DNA of 64,000 nucleotides from Streptomyces globosus (GCF_003325375.1 NZ_CP030864.1:434001-498000), one strand, 5' to 3'; shown: positions 32,582-41,619, numbered from the stretch's first letter. Notes: generated by a model from the letters alone, not told the origin. Made by a program: numbers and translations.

Positions 32582-34458
32582 CCACCACCCCCACCCGGGC
32601 CTCCGCGGCCGGCGCGGACACCGCCCCGGCCCCCGGCCCCGCCGGGCCCGCCGGAGCCACCGGCCGGCTGCCACTCGCCGACCGGTCCGACGTCCGCGCC
32701 TGGACCGGCGTCTTCCTCCGCGGCGAGGCACCCCGACTGGCCCTCACCTTCGGCCTGTTCGCCGCCGCCCTCGTGGCGAGCCTGGTGGGCCCCCGGCTCC
32801 TGGGCCACCTGGTCGAATCGGTCAAGGACGGCACCACCGCCGACCGGGTCGACGTACTCGCCCTCGCCTTCGTCGCCGTCCTCGCCTGCCAGACCCTCCT
32901 CGCCCGCGCCGCCCGCACCCAGGCCACCCTGCTCGGCGAACGGGTCCTCGCCCGCACCCGCGAGAACTTCGTGCGCCGCGTGCTCGCACTGCCGCTGTCC
33001 GAGGTCGAGGCCGTCGGCACGGGCGACCTGCTCAGCCGCGCCACGACCGACGCCGACCGGCTCAACGAGAGCATCCGCCAGGCGGTCCCCCGCATCGCGC
33101 TGGCCGCCGTCACCCTCGTCTTCACCTTCGCGGCCATCCTGCTGACCTCGCCCCTGCTGGCCCTCGGCCTGCTGGCCGGCGTGCCGTTCGCCGTGCTGTC
33201 CACCTGGTGGTACCGGCCGCGTGCCACCCGCGCGTACGAGCTCCTCCTCGCGCAGGAGGCCGACGTCCTGGCCGTCACCCACGAGACCGCCCGGGGCGCC
33301 GCCACCGCCGAGGCCCTCGGGCTCGGCCCCCGCCAGGCGCGCCGCCACGGCGCGGCCGTCGACGGGGTGGTGCGCACCCGGCAGCGCACCACCTGGCTGC
33401 AGACCATCTGGTTCCCGAGCCTGGACCTGGCCACCATGGTCCCGATGGCGCTCACCCTCCTGATCGGCGGACTCGCCTACCAGCGGGGCGAGGTGGGGCT
33501 GGCGGAGCTGACCGCCGTCGTCCTCTACGTCCAGGCCCTCGGCGAGCCCCTGAACGACCTGCTGACCTGGACCGACGAACTCCAGATCGGCAATGCCGCA
33601 CTGCGCCGGATCCTCGGCGTCGAGCGGCTGCCCCGCGAGGAGCCCCGGCCGCCGGCCCCCACCGACGGCCACGCCATCCGCCTCGAAGGCGTCGGGTTCG
33701 GCTACGGAGCGGGCCGCGAGGTGCTCACCGGCATCGACCTCGACATCGCCGCCGGAGAACGGCTGGTGGTCGTCGGAGCCTCGGGCGCCGGCAAGTCCAC
33801 CCTCGGCAAGCTGCTCGCCGGCGTCCACCACCCCACCCGCGGCACCGTCCGGATCGGCGGCGCCGACATCACCGCCCTGCCCGTGGGGCAGCTGCGGCGC
33901 GAGATCGTCCTCGTCACGCAGGAACAGCACGTGTTCACCGGCACGGTACGGGACAACCTGCTGCTGGCCGGTGAGCAGGACCGGGCCGAGGACACCGCCG
34001 AAGACGCCGACAGGGCCACGGAGGCGGACACCCCGCTGTGGAAGGCGCTGGAGAGCGTCCTCCTCGCGGACTGGGTGCGGTCCCTGCCCGAGGGCCTGGA
34101 CAGCGAGATCGGACCGGGCGCGGCCCTCGTCTCCCCCTCCCACGCCCAGCAACTGGCCCTGGCCCGCCTGCTGCTGTCGGACCCGTACGCGCTCGTCCTC
34201 GACGAGGCCACCGCGCTGCTGGACTCCACCGCGTCCCGCCGCGTCGAACGCTCGCTGGCGGCGCTGATCGAAGGCCGCACGGTCGTCTCGATCGTGCACC
34301 GCCTGGACTCCGTACGCGACGCGGACCGGATCGCGGTCATGGACGGCGGACGGATCGTCGAGCTCGGCAGCCACGACGAACTCCTCGCCGCGAACGGCGC
34401 GTACGCCGCCCTGTGGCACGCCTGGGACACCGCCCGCCGCCCCGGCCCGCGCACATGA
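32578..34458 (+). CDS. ABC exporter half-transporter with intact Walker A
   Basis: 626 residues. About six membrane segments follow an 80-residue Ala/Pro-rich leader. In the nucleotide-binding domain VVVGASGAGKSTLGKLL is a perfect Walker A and ALVLDEATALLD a perfect Walker B, and VSIVHRLDSV contains the switch His. The signature, normally LSGGQ, is VSPSHAQQLALARLL and is degenerate. It therefore complements the preceding protein, and together they form one competent and one dead ATP site, as in other heterodimeric exporters. ATG 32578 overlaps the previous stop (ATGA). It ends the rightward operon, and a hairpin follows. Confidence 0.9.
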   Translation: MTTTPTRASAAGADTAPAPGPAGPAGATGRLPLADRSDVRAWTGVFLRGEAPRLALTFGLFAAALVASLVGPRLLGHLVESVKDGTTADRVDVLALAFVAVLACQTLLARAARTQATLLGERVLARTRENFVRRVLALPLSEVEAVGTGDLLSRATTDADRLNESIRQAVPRIALAAVTLVFTFAAILLTSPLLALGLLAGVPFAVLSTWWYRPRATRAYELLLAQEADVLAVTHETARGAATAEALGLGPRQARRHGAAVDGVVRTRQRTTWLQTIWFPSLDLATMVPMALTLLIGGLAYQRGEVGLAELTAVVLYVQALGEPLNDLLTWTDELQIGNAALRRILGVERLPREEPRPPAPTDGHAIRLEGVGFGYGAGREVLTGIDLDIAAGERLVVVGASGAGKSTLGKLLAGVHHPTRGTVRIGGADITALPVGQLRREIVLVTQEQHVFTGTVRDNLLLAGEQDRAEDTAEDADRATEADTPLWKALESVLLADWVRSLPEGLDSEIGPGAALVSPSHAQQLALARLLLSDPYALVLDEATALLDSTASRRVERSLAALIEGRTVVSIVHRLDSVRDADRIAVMDGGRIVELGSHDELLAANGAYAALWHAWDTARRPGPRT

Positions 34459-34552
34459 CAACCGCCGCGGCCGCCCCGCCGCGGACGGCACGACGGCGAC
34501 GTCACCGGCCGGCCACGGGGCCGGGGCAGCCGGGGCGACGAGCGGCATCCGG

Positions 34553-34572
34553 CGCCGCCGCCGACGGCGGCG
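34553..34572 (+). terminator. hairpin after ABC exporter operon
   Basis: 8-bp stem, cgccgccg at 34553-34560 and cggcggcg at 34565-34572, with a 4-base loop, about 95 bases after the operon's last stop. Moderate evidence, since such G/C repeats are common here. Confidence 0.4.
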
Positions 34573-34656
34573 AGCGGCGTCATCCCAATGGGGCGATGTG
34601 CGACACGGCGGATCAGGCAAGACTCTCGCCAAGCCCGACTCCGCCCCGGAGGTTCC

Positions 34657-36267
34657 ATGCCGAACAGCGGCGCGCCCCGCCCCGACGTCCCGCGTCACGC
34701 CCCAGCCCGGCCGTCGCTCGTCCTGGCGTCCCTGATCACCGTCGCCGCGGTGGCCAACCTCAACCTGTCGGTGGCCAACGTGGCGCTGCCCGCGATCGGG
34801 AAGGCCTTCGACTCCTCCCAGACCACCCTGAACCTGGTCGCCGTGGGGTACTCCCTCGGCCTGGCCGCATCCGTCCTCTACCTGGGTGCGGTCGGGGACC
34901 GCCACGGGCGCAAGCTGCTGCTGCTCCTCGGCGTCGCCCTGTCCCTTCCCGCCTGCCTGCTCGCCGCGTACGCCCCCAACGACACCGTCCTCGTGGCGGC
35001 CCGGATCCTCGGCGGGCTCTCGGCCGGCATGGCCTACCCCACCACCCTCGCGCTGATCACCGCCCTGTGGGCGGGGCCGCCACGGACGAAGGCGATCGCC
35101 CTGTGGTCGGCGCTGGGCGGCGGCATCTCCCTGCTCGGGCCGGTGGTCGCGGGCGCCTTGCTCGAACGCTTCTTCTGGGGGTCGGTGTTCCTCGTCACCC
35201 TGCCCCTCGCCGTCGTCGCGCTGGCCATGGCCCTGCTGTTCGTCCCCGCGCACGCGAACGAGTCGGCCGAACCGGTCGACAACCTCGGCGGCGTCCTGTC
35301 CGTCCTCCTGATCGCGGGCCTGGTCCTGGCGATCAATTTCGCCGCCGTCCCCGGCGAAGGCGCGCTGGTCACCGGCCTCGCCGTGATCGCCGTGGCCGCC
35401 GGGGCAGCGTTCTTCCTCCGCCAGCGCCGGGCCCCCAACCCGCTGTACGACCTCCACATCGCCGCCCGGCGGACGTTCTGGGTCGCCGCATGCGCGGGAA
35501 TCATCGTGTACGGCGCCATGATGGGCTCGGCGTTCGTCAGCCAGCAGTACCTGCAGAACGTGCTCGAGTACGACCCGGTCGAAGCCGGGGCCGCCATCCT
35601 CCCCCTCGTCGTGATGACCGTTCTCGTGGCACCGCGCTCCGCGAAGCTGGTCGAGTCGCGCGGCGCCCGCACCACCCTGCTGACCGGTTACGCGTTCCTC
35701 TTCCTCGCCTTCGCCTGGATGCTGCTGTTCTGGGGCGAGGACAGCAGCTACTGGCAGATCGGCTCCGCCTACGTGTTCATCGGCCTCGGCGCGGGCTTCG
35801 CGGGCACGCCCGCCTCCCACGCACTGACCGGATCGGTGCCCGTGCGACGGGCCGGCATGGCCTCGGGCACCGCCGACCTGCAACGCGACCTCGGCGGCGC
35901 CGTCATGCAGTCCGTCATGGGCGTGCTCCTCACCGCCGGCTACGCCTCGGCCTTCAACGCGGCGATCGCCGCCTCCCCCGAGAGCGAAGACGTGTCGGAC
36001 CAAGTGCAGAGCGAGCTGACGAAGTCCTTCGCCTCCGCCGCGGAGACCGCCCAGCAGCACCCCCGGTACGCCGACCAGATCGTCGAGGCGGCACGCCAGT
36101 CGTTCCTCCACGGCGACGACTGGGCCTACACCGTCGGCCTGGCCGCGATCGCCCTGGGCGCCCTGCTGGTCTTCGCGATGTTCCCGCACCGTGACGCCGA
36201 GCGGGACCTCCTGCGGCACTACTCCGACGAGGACTCCGCCTCGGCTGCCACCGCGGGGCCCCGGTGA
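34657..36267 (+). CDS. DHA2-type MFS drug exporter
   Basis: 536 residues with about 14 hydrophobic segments. The start VANLNLSVANVALPAIGKAF is the DHA2 TM1 motif (motif D1-like); GAVGDRHGRKLLLL is motif A, and ISLLGPVVAGALLERFFWGS is motif C in the DHA2 form. A periplasmic loop near the end (SPESEDVSDQVQSELTKSFA) sits before the last segment. It probably exports a drug by proton antiport. GGAGG lies 4 bases before ATG 34657. About 200 bp separates it from the ABC genes, so it may or may not belong to the cluster. Confidence 0.85.
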   Translation: MPNSGAPRPDVPRHAPARPSLVLASLITVAAVANLNLSVANVALPAIGKAFDSSQTTLNLVAVGYSLGLAASVLYLGAVGDRHGRKLLLLLGVALSLPACLLAAYAPNDTVLVAARILGGLSAGMAYPTTLALITALWAGPPRTKAIALWSALGGGISLLGPVVAGALLERFFWGSVFLVTLPLAVVALAMALLFVPAHANESAEPVDNLGGVLSVLLIAGLVLAINFAAVPGEGALVTGLAVIAVAAGAAFFLRQRRAPNPLYDLHIAARRTFWVAACAGIIVYGAMMGSAFVSQQYLQNVLEYDPVEAGAAILPLVVMTVLVAPRSAKLVESRGARTTLLTGYAFLFLAFAWMLLFWGEDSSYWQIGSAYVFIGLGAGFAGTPASHALTGSVPVRRAGMASGTADLQRDLGGAVMQSVMGVLLTAGYASAFNAAIAASPESEDVSDQVQSELTKSFASAAETAQQHPRYADQIVEAARQSFLHGDDWAYTVGLAAIALGALLVFAMFPHRDAERDLLRHYSDEDSASAATAGPR

Positions 36268-36359
36268 CCGGCAGCCCGGGGCACCGGCCGACCCGCCGGG
36301 CCCCCGCCTGCACGGGCGCGATGCAGCACACGGCGCCCACACCCGGGAGCGGCTGACCC

Positions 36360-36880
36360 CACGGTCCCCGACCTGCTGGTGACCGGTACGGCGGTCACCC
36401 TGGGGCCGCTGCACAACACCGCCTTCATCCTGCTCCTCTCCACGCCGCACGGCGTCCGCCCGGGCCTCGCGTTCCTGCTGTCCTGCTGCCCTGGCTGGCC
36501 AACCTGAGCGCCGACCGCCCCGCCCGCACGGCCCGCCGCGCCGGGCCGCCCGGATCGACAACGCCTCCCCGGCCACCGCGGCCGGCCCCGCATGGCTGCT
36601 GCAGCCCTGGGCGCTCGTCGGCGCCGGCGCCGACGAGCGCCGTCGACGCGGACCTCTCCACCCCTGCCGACTGGCTCGCGCTGACCGGCTACTGACTGCT
36701 GGCCACGATCACCCCATCGTCATTGAGGCGTACGCCCTGAGCTCCCCCAGGGCCGCGCAGACCCGCCTGAAGGCCCTGCGAACCTGGCCGGAACGCCGCC
36801 AGGAGCAGCTGGTCACCGCCCTCTCCCTGGTCACCGGCCTGTGGCTGACGGTCCGGAGCATCCACGACCTGGTCACCTGA
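36360..36880 (+). pseudogene. frameshifted GAP (Sap/LysE-like) family membrane protein gene
   Basis: Pieces of one membrane protein appear in different frames. First LVTGTAVTLGPLHNTAFILL, then RPGLAFLLSC followed by a stop; the next frame has LLPWLANLSADRPA; a later frame has WLALTGY and a stop; the last piece is RTWPERRQEQLVTALSLVTG with WLTVRSIHDLVT before the end. Order and spacing fit a GAP-family protein of about 220 residues with at least two frameshifts. No intact start-to-stop frame exists. Confidence 0.6.
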
Positions 36881-36897
36881 GGCACACCCCGGCCATT

Positions 36898-36928
36898 GTT
36901 TACTTACGGGTCGACCCGTATGGTAAAC
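36898..36928. promoter_or_regulatory. palindromic operator before TetR gene
   Basis: tacgggtcgacccgta (36905-36920) is a perfect 16-bp palindrome, flanked by gtttac at 36898-36903 and gtaaac at 36923-36928. It ends 4 bases before the TetR start at 36932, the usual place for an autoregulatory TetR operator. Confidence 0.75.
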
Positions 36929-36931
36929 GTC

Positions 36932-37522
36932 ATGAGCGATGCTTCTCCGCCCTCCAGAGGGCGTCCCCGGGATCCCCGATCGCACGAGGCGATCCTCCGC
37001 GCGACGGCAGAACTGATGGTCGAGTCCGGCTACGCTGCGACGTCGATCGGGGCGGTGGCCGCGCGGGCCGGCGTGGGCAAGGACACGATCTACCGGCGCT
37101 GGCCCGGCAAGCCGGAGTTGGTCTTCGAGGCCGTGTTCACGACCACCGACGAGGTACCGCCCCCGGACACGGGGACGCTGCTCGGGGACCTGACCGCACT
37201 GCTCCAGGGCCTGGTCGACGAGTTCCGCGCGCCCGCTGCCGCGGCGGCGCTCCCGGGGCTGCTGGCCGACTTCGCCGCGGATCCGGACCTGAGGGCGCGC
37301 ATCCGCGGCGACTTCCTGGCCCCGTCGAAGGAACGGCTGCTGGTTGTCTTCGAACGGGCCGTGCTGCGTGGAGAGATCGCGGGCGAAACGCCCGTGGACC
37401 TGGTCCTGGACACGCTGGCAGGAGCCGTCTTCTTCCATGTCGGGCTGGTCGGCGAGCACCCTCGCCGAGAGACGGCCGCACTGCTGGCAGCCGTCGTGGC
37501 CAAGGGAATCGAGGTCCGATGA
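36932..37522 (+). CDS. TetR-family repressor
   Basis: 196 residues. The HTH spans about 15-60: RSHEAILRATAELMVESGYA, then TSIGAVAARAGVGKDTIYRR and WPGKPELVFEAV. The C-terminal ligand domain carries AFF-like helices (VLDTLAGAVFFHVGLVGEHP) typical of TetR_C_16-like members. ATG 36932 is chosen because the in-frame ATG at 36920 would lie inside the palindromic operator. Its stop overlaps the next ATG, so it probably regulates itself and the small membrane protein. Confidence 0.88.
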   Translation: MSDASPPSRGRPRDPRSHEAILRATAELMVESGYAATSIGAVAARAGVGKDTIYRRWPGKPELVFEAVFTTTDEVPPPDTGTLLGDLTALLQGLVDEFRAPAAAAALPGLLADFAADPDLRARIRGDFLAPSKERLLVVFERAVLRGEIAGETPVDLVLDTLAGAVFFHVGLVGEHPRRETAALLAAVVAKGIEVR

Positions 37523-37899
37523 ACGGCTGGCTGCTCGCAGCAGGGGTCACCGCTCTCGGCGTGACCGCGGTCCACATCGTCGGCGGCCACCGCGACGTGG
37601 TGCGCCCGCTGCTGTCCAGCGGGCTCGCGGACGAGCCCAAGCGCGTCCTGCACGCCGTGTGGCACATGGTGACCGCCGACCTGGCGCTCTCCGGACTCGC
37701 CCTGCTCTACCTCTCCCTGGCGGACGGTACGCCGGGTGCCGGCCTGCTGGCGTGGTTCGTGGCCGCGCACTTCACCGCGTACGCGGCGGCCTTCCTGGCC
37801 ATCACGCTGTCCGTCAAGTGGCCCCGCCCCCTCCTCCGCCTGCCGCAATGGATCCTGCTCCTGCCGGTCGCAGCACTGGCGGCGGCGGGCGCCGCGTAG
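37519..37899 (+). CDS. small membrane protein co-expressed with TetR
   Basis: 126 residues with four hydrophobic segments: GWLLAAGVTALGVTAVHIVG, DLALSGLALLYLSLADG, LLAWFVAAHFTAYAAAFLAI and WILLLPVAALAAAGAA. No catalytic or transport motif was recognised. It overlaps the TetR stop by 4 bp (ATGA), so it is the likely regulated gene. Confidence 0.75.
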   Translation: MNGWLLAAGVTALGVTAVHIVGGHRDVVRPLLSSGLADEPKRVLHAVWHMVTADLALSGLALLYLSLADGTPGAGLLAWFVAAHFTAYAAAFLAITLSVKWPRPLLRLPQWILLLPVAALAAAGAA

Positions 37900-38126
37900 T
37901 CGCCGCGGCAAGACGCGATGGAGGCCCCGGCCGCCGACACGCAGAACAGATGAAAAAGAGACAACCCTACGTTCGTTCCGGACGCGCGTAGACCCGGCGC
38001 GTCGCCGGACCTGCGGGGATGACCTGCCGTGCTGTCAAGTCGGCGTAAATGGCTGAATGTTGAACTATTGGCCGACAAGCACACTACGGTTGCGGAGGTT
38101 GCTGTTCCACCGAGAGGAAACCCCTC

Positions 38127-39389
38127 ATGACCGCTGCCGAAGCGCCGAGAACGGCCTGCATCCTCACCGGCTACCGCCCCGAGGACGGCTTCCTGGCTGC
38201 CGAACTGAATCCGCCTCCCCCCGAGTACGTGTGGCACGACAAGGAGGCCGAGCAGCAGGACCGGCGCTACGGCCCGGGGGTGGGCTACCAGCAGTGGCTC
38301 GCCGTCGACGCCCGTACCGGCGCCGTCTGGTTCGGGGACGTCGACTGGCGTGCCCCGCGCGAGGACGCGGAGGGCCGGCTTCCCGGGGTCCCGCGCAAGG
38401 CGCTGGGCGACGGCCTGCTGCCGGAGCCCGGGGTCCTGGTGCAGCTTCTGAGCCACATGACGCACGACGAGCAGCGCGGCTGCTCCTGGCGCTTCTTCAC
38501 GGCTGAGGAGCTGCACGCGCTCGCGCTGCGCGTCCTGCCGGCCGTGCAGCGGCTCGTCGACTCGATCCACCGCACCGGGCCAACCGGGGAGCTCGAGTGG
38601 TCGGCCGAAGCGGCCACCGCATGGGAGGACATCGAGCGGGTCGCCACCCACACCTTCCACGCCTCCCGAGAGGTTGTCTGGCCCAGGCTCCTGACGACCC
38701 CTGTCCCCGCCTGGCGGGTCGAGGTCGGCGCCTTCCTCGAGAGCAACCCCGACCTGTGCGACCCCGCCTGGGAGTCGGCCACCGACGCGGAGCTCGACGC
38801 CTGCGCGGACTTCCGGCCCGAGTCGGGCTACGGCGGTGTCCCGGGGCGCGTCTGCCTCGCTGCCGGCCGGCAGATCGAGGACGGCTTCACCTTCTACGGC
38901 CACCGTGCCGCCCTGTACGCCCACCGCGCCCGGGCCTGGGGCGACCGTACGCCGATGGACGCCTGCACCTGGCTGGAGCGGACCGAGGCGGGCAGGAGGA
39001 CCTGGGAGGCGGCCAAACCCCTCGGAGCCACTCTCGCCGACGTGCCGGACTGCGTCCTGTCGATGCTGGCCGACGGCTTCCAGAGCGCCGCGCAGGAAGA
39101 GGGGCTGGCCCTGATGGGACTGCCCGCCTACCTGCGGAGGCTGCGCGCCGAGGAGAGGGAGGCCGTCGACCGCCAGCTCGTCCGCGAAGGCGAGGAGGTC
39201 GAACGCCTGGAGAACATGCTCAGGGACTTCCGGGCCGCCCGGAACCGCACCGTGACCCGGATCCTGACCTGGGCCGATGGCCGCACCGACGAGGAGATCG
39301 CGCACCTGGCCTCCACGTCCCCCCAGTGCGTCGGCGACTGGCGTGCCCGCCTGGGCGAAGAGCAGACCTCCCAGCCCGCAGAGACCTGA
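38127..39389 (+). CDS. hypothetical protein, 420 residues
   Basis: I do not recognise the family. It is a soluble, acidic protein with no signal peptide. It opens ACILTGYRPEDGFLAAELNP and has conserved-looking aromatic segments (VGYQQWLAVDARTGAVWFGD; GCSWRFFTAEELHALALRVL). The C-terminal 90 residues are strongly helical and charged, with YLRRLRAEEREAVDRQLVRE, and end in a possible small HTH (GRTDEEIAHLASTSPQCVGD). GAGAGGA lies upstream of ATG 38127. It stands alone, 227 bp from the preceding gene and 92 bp from the GntR gene. Confidence 0.75.
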   Translation: MTAAEAPRTACILTGYRPEDGFLAAELNPPPPEYVWHDKEAEQQDRRYGPGVGYQQWLAVDARTGAVWFGDVDWRAPREDAEGRLPGVPRKALGDGLLPEPGVLVQLLSHMTHDEQRGCSWRFFTAEELHALALRVLPAVQRLVDSIHRTGPTGELEWSAEAATAWEDIERVATHTFHASREVVWPRLLTTPVPAWRVEVGAFLESNPDLCDPAWESATDAELDACADFRPESGYGGVPGRVCLAAGRQIEDGFTFYGHRAALYAHRARAWGDRTPMDACTWLERTEAGRRTWEAAKPLGATLADVPDCVLSMLADGFQSAAQEEGLALMGLPAYLRRLRAEEREAVDRQLVREGEEVERLENMLRDFRAARNRTVTRILTWADGRTDEEIAHLASTSPQCVGDWRARLGEEQTSQPAET

Positions 39390-39452
39390 TCCGCCGGGTT
39401 GCCCGGCGACTCTTGACAGCCCTGCTCGACAGCCCGCAAGATCAGCCCGTGA

Positions 39453-39475
39453 ACCTGTCAGACAGCCAGACAGGT
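39453..39475. promoter_or_regulatory. inverted-repeat operator for GntR regulator
   Basis: acctgtc at 39453-39459 pairs with gacaggt at 39469-39475, and ctgtcagacag forms an inner palindrome. It ends 6 bases before the GntR start. The spacing fits a FadR-subfamily GntR operator. Confidence 0.6.
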
Positions 39476-39481
39476 GGCGCG

Positions 39482-40180
39482 ATGCCGCGGCGCGTGAGCG
39501 CGATGGAAGCGGTCTTCGGCCACCTGCGCAACGCCATCGAGCGCGGCGATTACGCCATCGGGGACAAGCTCCCCTCGGAAGCCGAGCTGTGCCGCACGCT
39601 CGAAGTCAGCCGGCCCGTTCTGCGTGAAGCGCTCCGCGCCCTGCAGGCCATGGGGCTGACCGTGTCGAAGACCGGCAAGGGGACCTTCGTCGTGGCGAAC
39701 ACGGTCGAGGACCCGACCTTCGGCGACTACGCCGCCAGCGACCTGCTCGAGGTGCGCCGGCACGTCGAGATCCCCGTCGCCGGGTACGCAGCGCTGCGCC
39801 GCACCCCGGAAGACCTGGACCACCTGGCCCACCTGCTCGACCGGATGGAGCAGGAGACCGACACGACGGCATGGGTGGCCCTCGACACCGTCTTCCACCT
39901 GGCGGTCGCCGAGGCCTCCCGCAACCCGGTCTTCCGCCGGGTCATCGAAGAGATCCGCGACGCACTGGCACGCCAGTCGACGTTCCTCAACGAGCTGGGC
40001 GGCCGCCGCGAGCAGTCCAACCGCGAGCACCGGGCGATCTTCGAGGCGCTGATCGACGGCTGCGAACCGGACGCCGTCGAGGCCATGTCCCACCACCTCC
40101 ACAGGGTCGAGACGACCCTCACCGACATCGTGCACCCCAAGCGCACGAACAGACCCACGGAAGGCGGACCCGAGGCGTGA
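39482..40180 (+). CDS. FadR-subfamily GntR regulator of asparagine operon
   Basis: 232 residues. The wHTH spans 5-75: AVFGHLRNAIERGDYAIGDK, LPSEAELCRTLEVSRPVLRE and ALRALQAMGLTVSKTGKGTF. The FCD domain (about 85-220) has the metal-binding His and Asp pattern in DTVFHLAVAEASRNPVFRRV, SNREHRAIFEALIDG and AMSHHLHRVETTL. It probably senses an amino or dicarboxylic acid and controls the three genes that follow. ATG 39482 is preferred over GTG 39449, which would place the operator inside the gene. The stop overlaps the permease GTG. Confidence 0.88.
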   Translation: MPRRVSAMEAVFGHLRNAIERGDYAIGDKLPSEAELCRTLEVSRPVLREALRALQAMGLTVSKTGKGTFVVANTVEDPTFGDYAASDLLEVRRHVEIPVAGYAALRRTPEDLDHLAHLLDRMEQETDTTAWVALDTVFHLAVAEASRNPVFRRVIEEIRDALARQSTFLNELGGRREQSNREHRAIFEALIDGCEPDAVEAMSHHLHRVETTLTDIVHPKRTNRPTEGGPEA

Positions 40181-41619
40181 GCGAGCAGTTCCTCAAAGAC
40201 GAGAAGCGCCCGTCCACCCGTCACGTCGACGCCGGCGACGCCGGATACAGCAAGTCCCTGCAGCCCCGGCACGTCAACATGATCGCCATCGGCGGCGCCA
40301 TAGGCACCGGGCTCTTCCTCGGGGCGGGGGGCCGGCTCGCCGAGGCCGGGCCCTCGCTGTTCATCGCGTACGCCGTCTGCGGCGTCTTCGCGTTCCTCGT
40401 CGTGCGCGCGCTCGGCGAGCTCGTCCTGTACCGGCCGTCCTCAGGCGCCTTCGTGTCCTACGCCCGCGAGTTCCTCGGCGAGAAGGGCGCCTACACCGCA
40501 GGCTGGATGTACTTCCTCAACTGGGCCACCACCGGAATCGCCGACATCACGGCCGTGGCCGTGTACACCCACTACTGGGGCCTGTTCTCCGATGTCCCGC
40601 AGTGGCTGATCGCCCTCGTCGCCCTGGCCGTGGTCCTCTCCGTGAACCTCATCTCCGTGAAGATCTTCGGAGAGCTCGAGTTCTGGTTCGCGATCGTCAA
40701 GGTCGGCGCCCTGGTGGTCTTCATGGCGCTCGGGATCTTCCTCCTGGTCACCCGCCACCCCGTCGACGGCACCGTCCCCGGCCCCTCCCTGATCACCGAC
40801 AACGGCGGGATCTTTCCCAACGGCCTGCTGCCCATGCTGCTGATCGTCCAGGGCGTCGTCTTCGCCTACGCCTCCGTCGAACTGGTCGGCGTCACGGCCG
40901 GCGAGACCGAGAACCCCGAGAAGATCATGCCCAAGGCGATCAACTCGATCATGTGGCGCGTGGGCCTCTTCTACGTCGGCTCGGTCGTCCTGCTGTCGAT
41001 GCTGATGCCGTGGAACGGCTACAGCGCCGACGAGAGCCCGTTCGTGACCGTGCTCTCCCACATCGGCATACCGGCCGCCGGCGGCGTGATGAACCTGGTC
41101 GTCCTCACCGCGGCCATGTCCTCGCTCAACTCGGGCCTCTACTCCACCGGCCGCATCCTCCGCTCGATGGCCGCCAACGGCTCCGCCCCCCGCTTCACCG
41201 CCCGGATGAGCCGCACCCAGGTGCCCTACGGCGGCATCCTGCTCACCAGCGGCGTGTGCGTCCTCGGCGTCGGCCTCAACTTCGTGGTACCCGACGACGC
41301 GTTCGAGATCGTCCTCAACCTCGCCGCCCTCGGGATCCTCTCCACCTGGGGCATGATCATGATCTGCCACCTGCTCTTCTGGCGGAAGACCCGCAGCGGC
41401 GAACTCGCCCGCCCCGACTACCGCCTCCCCGGCTCCCCGTGGACCCAGCTGATCACCCTCGTCTTCCTCGCCTCCGTGCTGGTCCTCATGTACGCCGACG
41501 GCGGAGCGGGACGCACGACCGTGCTGTGCGTGCCGCTGATCGCCGCAACGCTCGTGGCCGGCTGGTACGCGATCCGCGGCCGCCTCGCCCGCGCCGCCGC
41601 CGCCAAGGGCAGCAGATGA
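40177..41619 (+). CDS. ansP: L-asparagine permease-like amino-acid transporter
   Basis: 480 residues, 12 hydrophobic segments, APC superfamily AAT subgroup. LQPRHVNMIAIGGAIGTGLF is the diagnostic first-helix motif, and VVRALGELVLYRPSSGAFVS, AGWMYFLNWATTGIADITAV and VELVGVTAGETENPEKIMPK are usual for AnsP. It imports asparagine by proton symport. It sits between a GntR regulator (4-bp overlap) and an asparaginase gene 103 bp downstream, which makes asparagine the likely substrate. Confidence 0.9.
   Translation: MSEQFLKDEKRPSTRHVDAGDAGYSKSLQPRHVNMIAIGGAIGTGLFLGAGGRLAEAGPSLFIAYAVCGVFAFLVVRALGELVLYRPSSGAFVSYAREFLGEKGAYTAGWMYFLNWATTGIADITAVAVYTHYWGLFSDVPQWLIALVALAVVLSVNLISVKIFGELEFWFAIVKVGALVVFMALGIFLLVTRHPVDGTVPGPSLITDNGGIFPNGLLPMLLIVQGVVFAYASVELVGVTAGETENPEKIMPKAINSIMWRVGLFYVGSVVLLSMLMPWNGYSADESPFVTVLSHIGIPAAGGVMNLVVLTAAMSSLNSGLYSTGRILRSMAANGSAPRFTARMSRTQVPYGGILLTSGVCVLGVGLNFVVPDDAFEIVLNLAALGILSTWGMIMICHLLFWRKTRSGELARPDYRLPGSPWTQLITLVFLASVLVLMYADGGAGRTTVLCVPLIAATLVAGWYAIRGRLARAAAAKGSR

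Noticed and set aside
31780..36576. A 1598-codon open frame on the minus strand
   Set aside because: Antisense to the ABC and MFS genes; Gly/Arg/Gln-rich with no motif.
39449..39481. GTG start of the GntR gene at 39449
   Set aside because: It would put the operator-like inverted repeat in the coding region; the wHTH begins after 39482.
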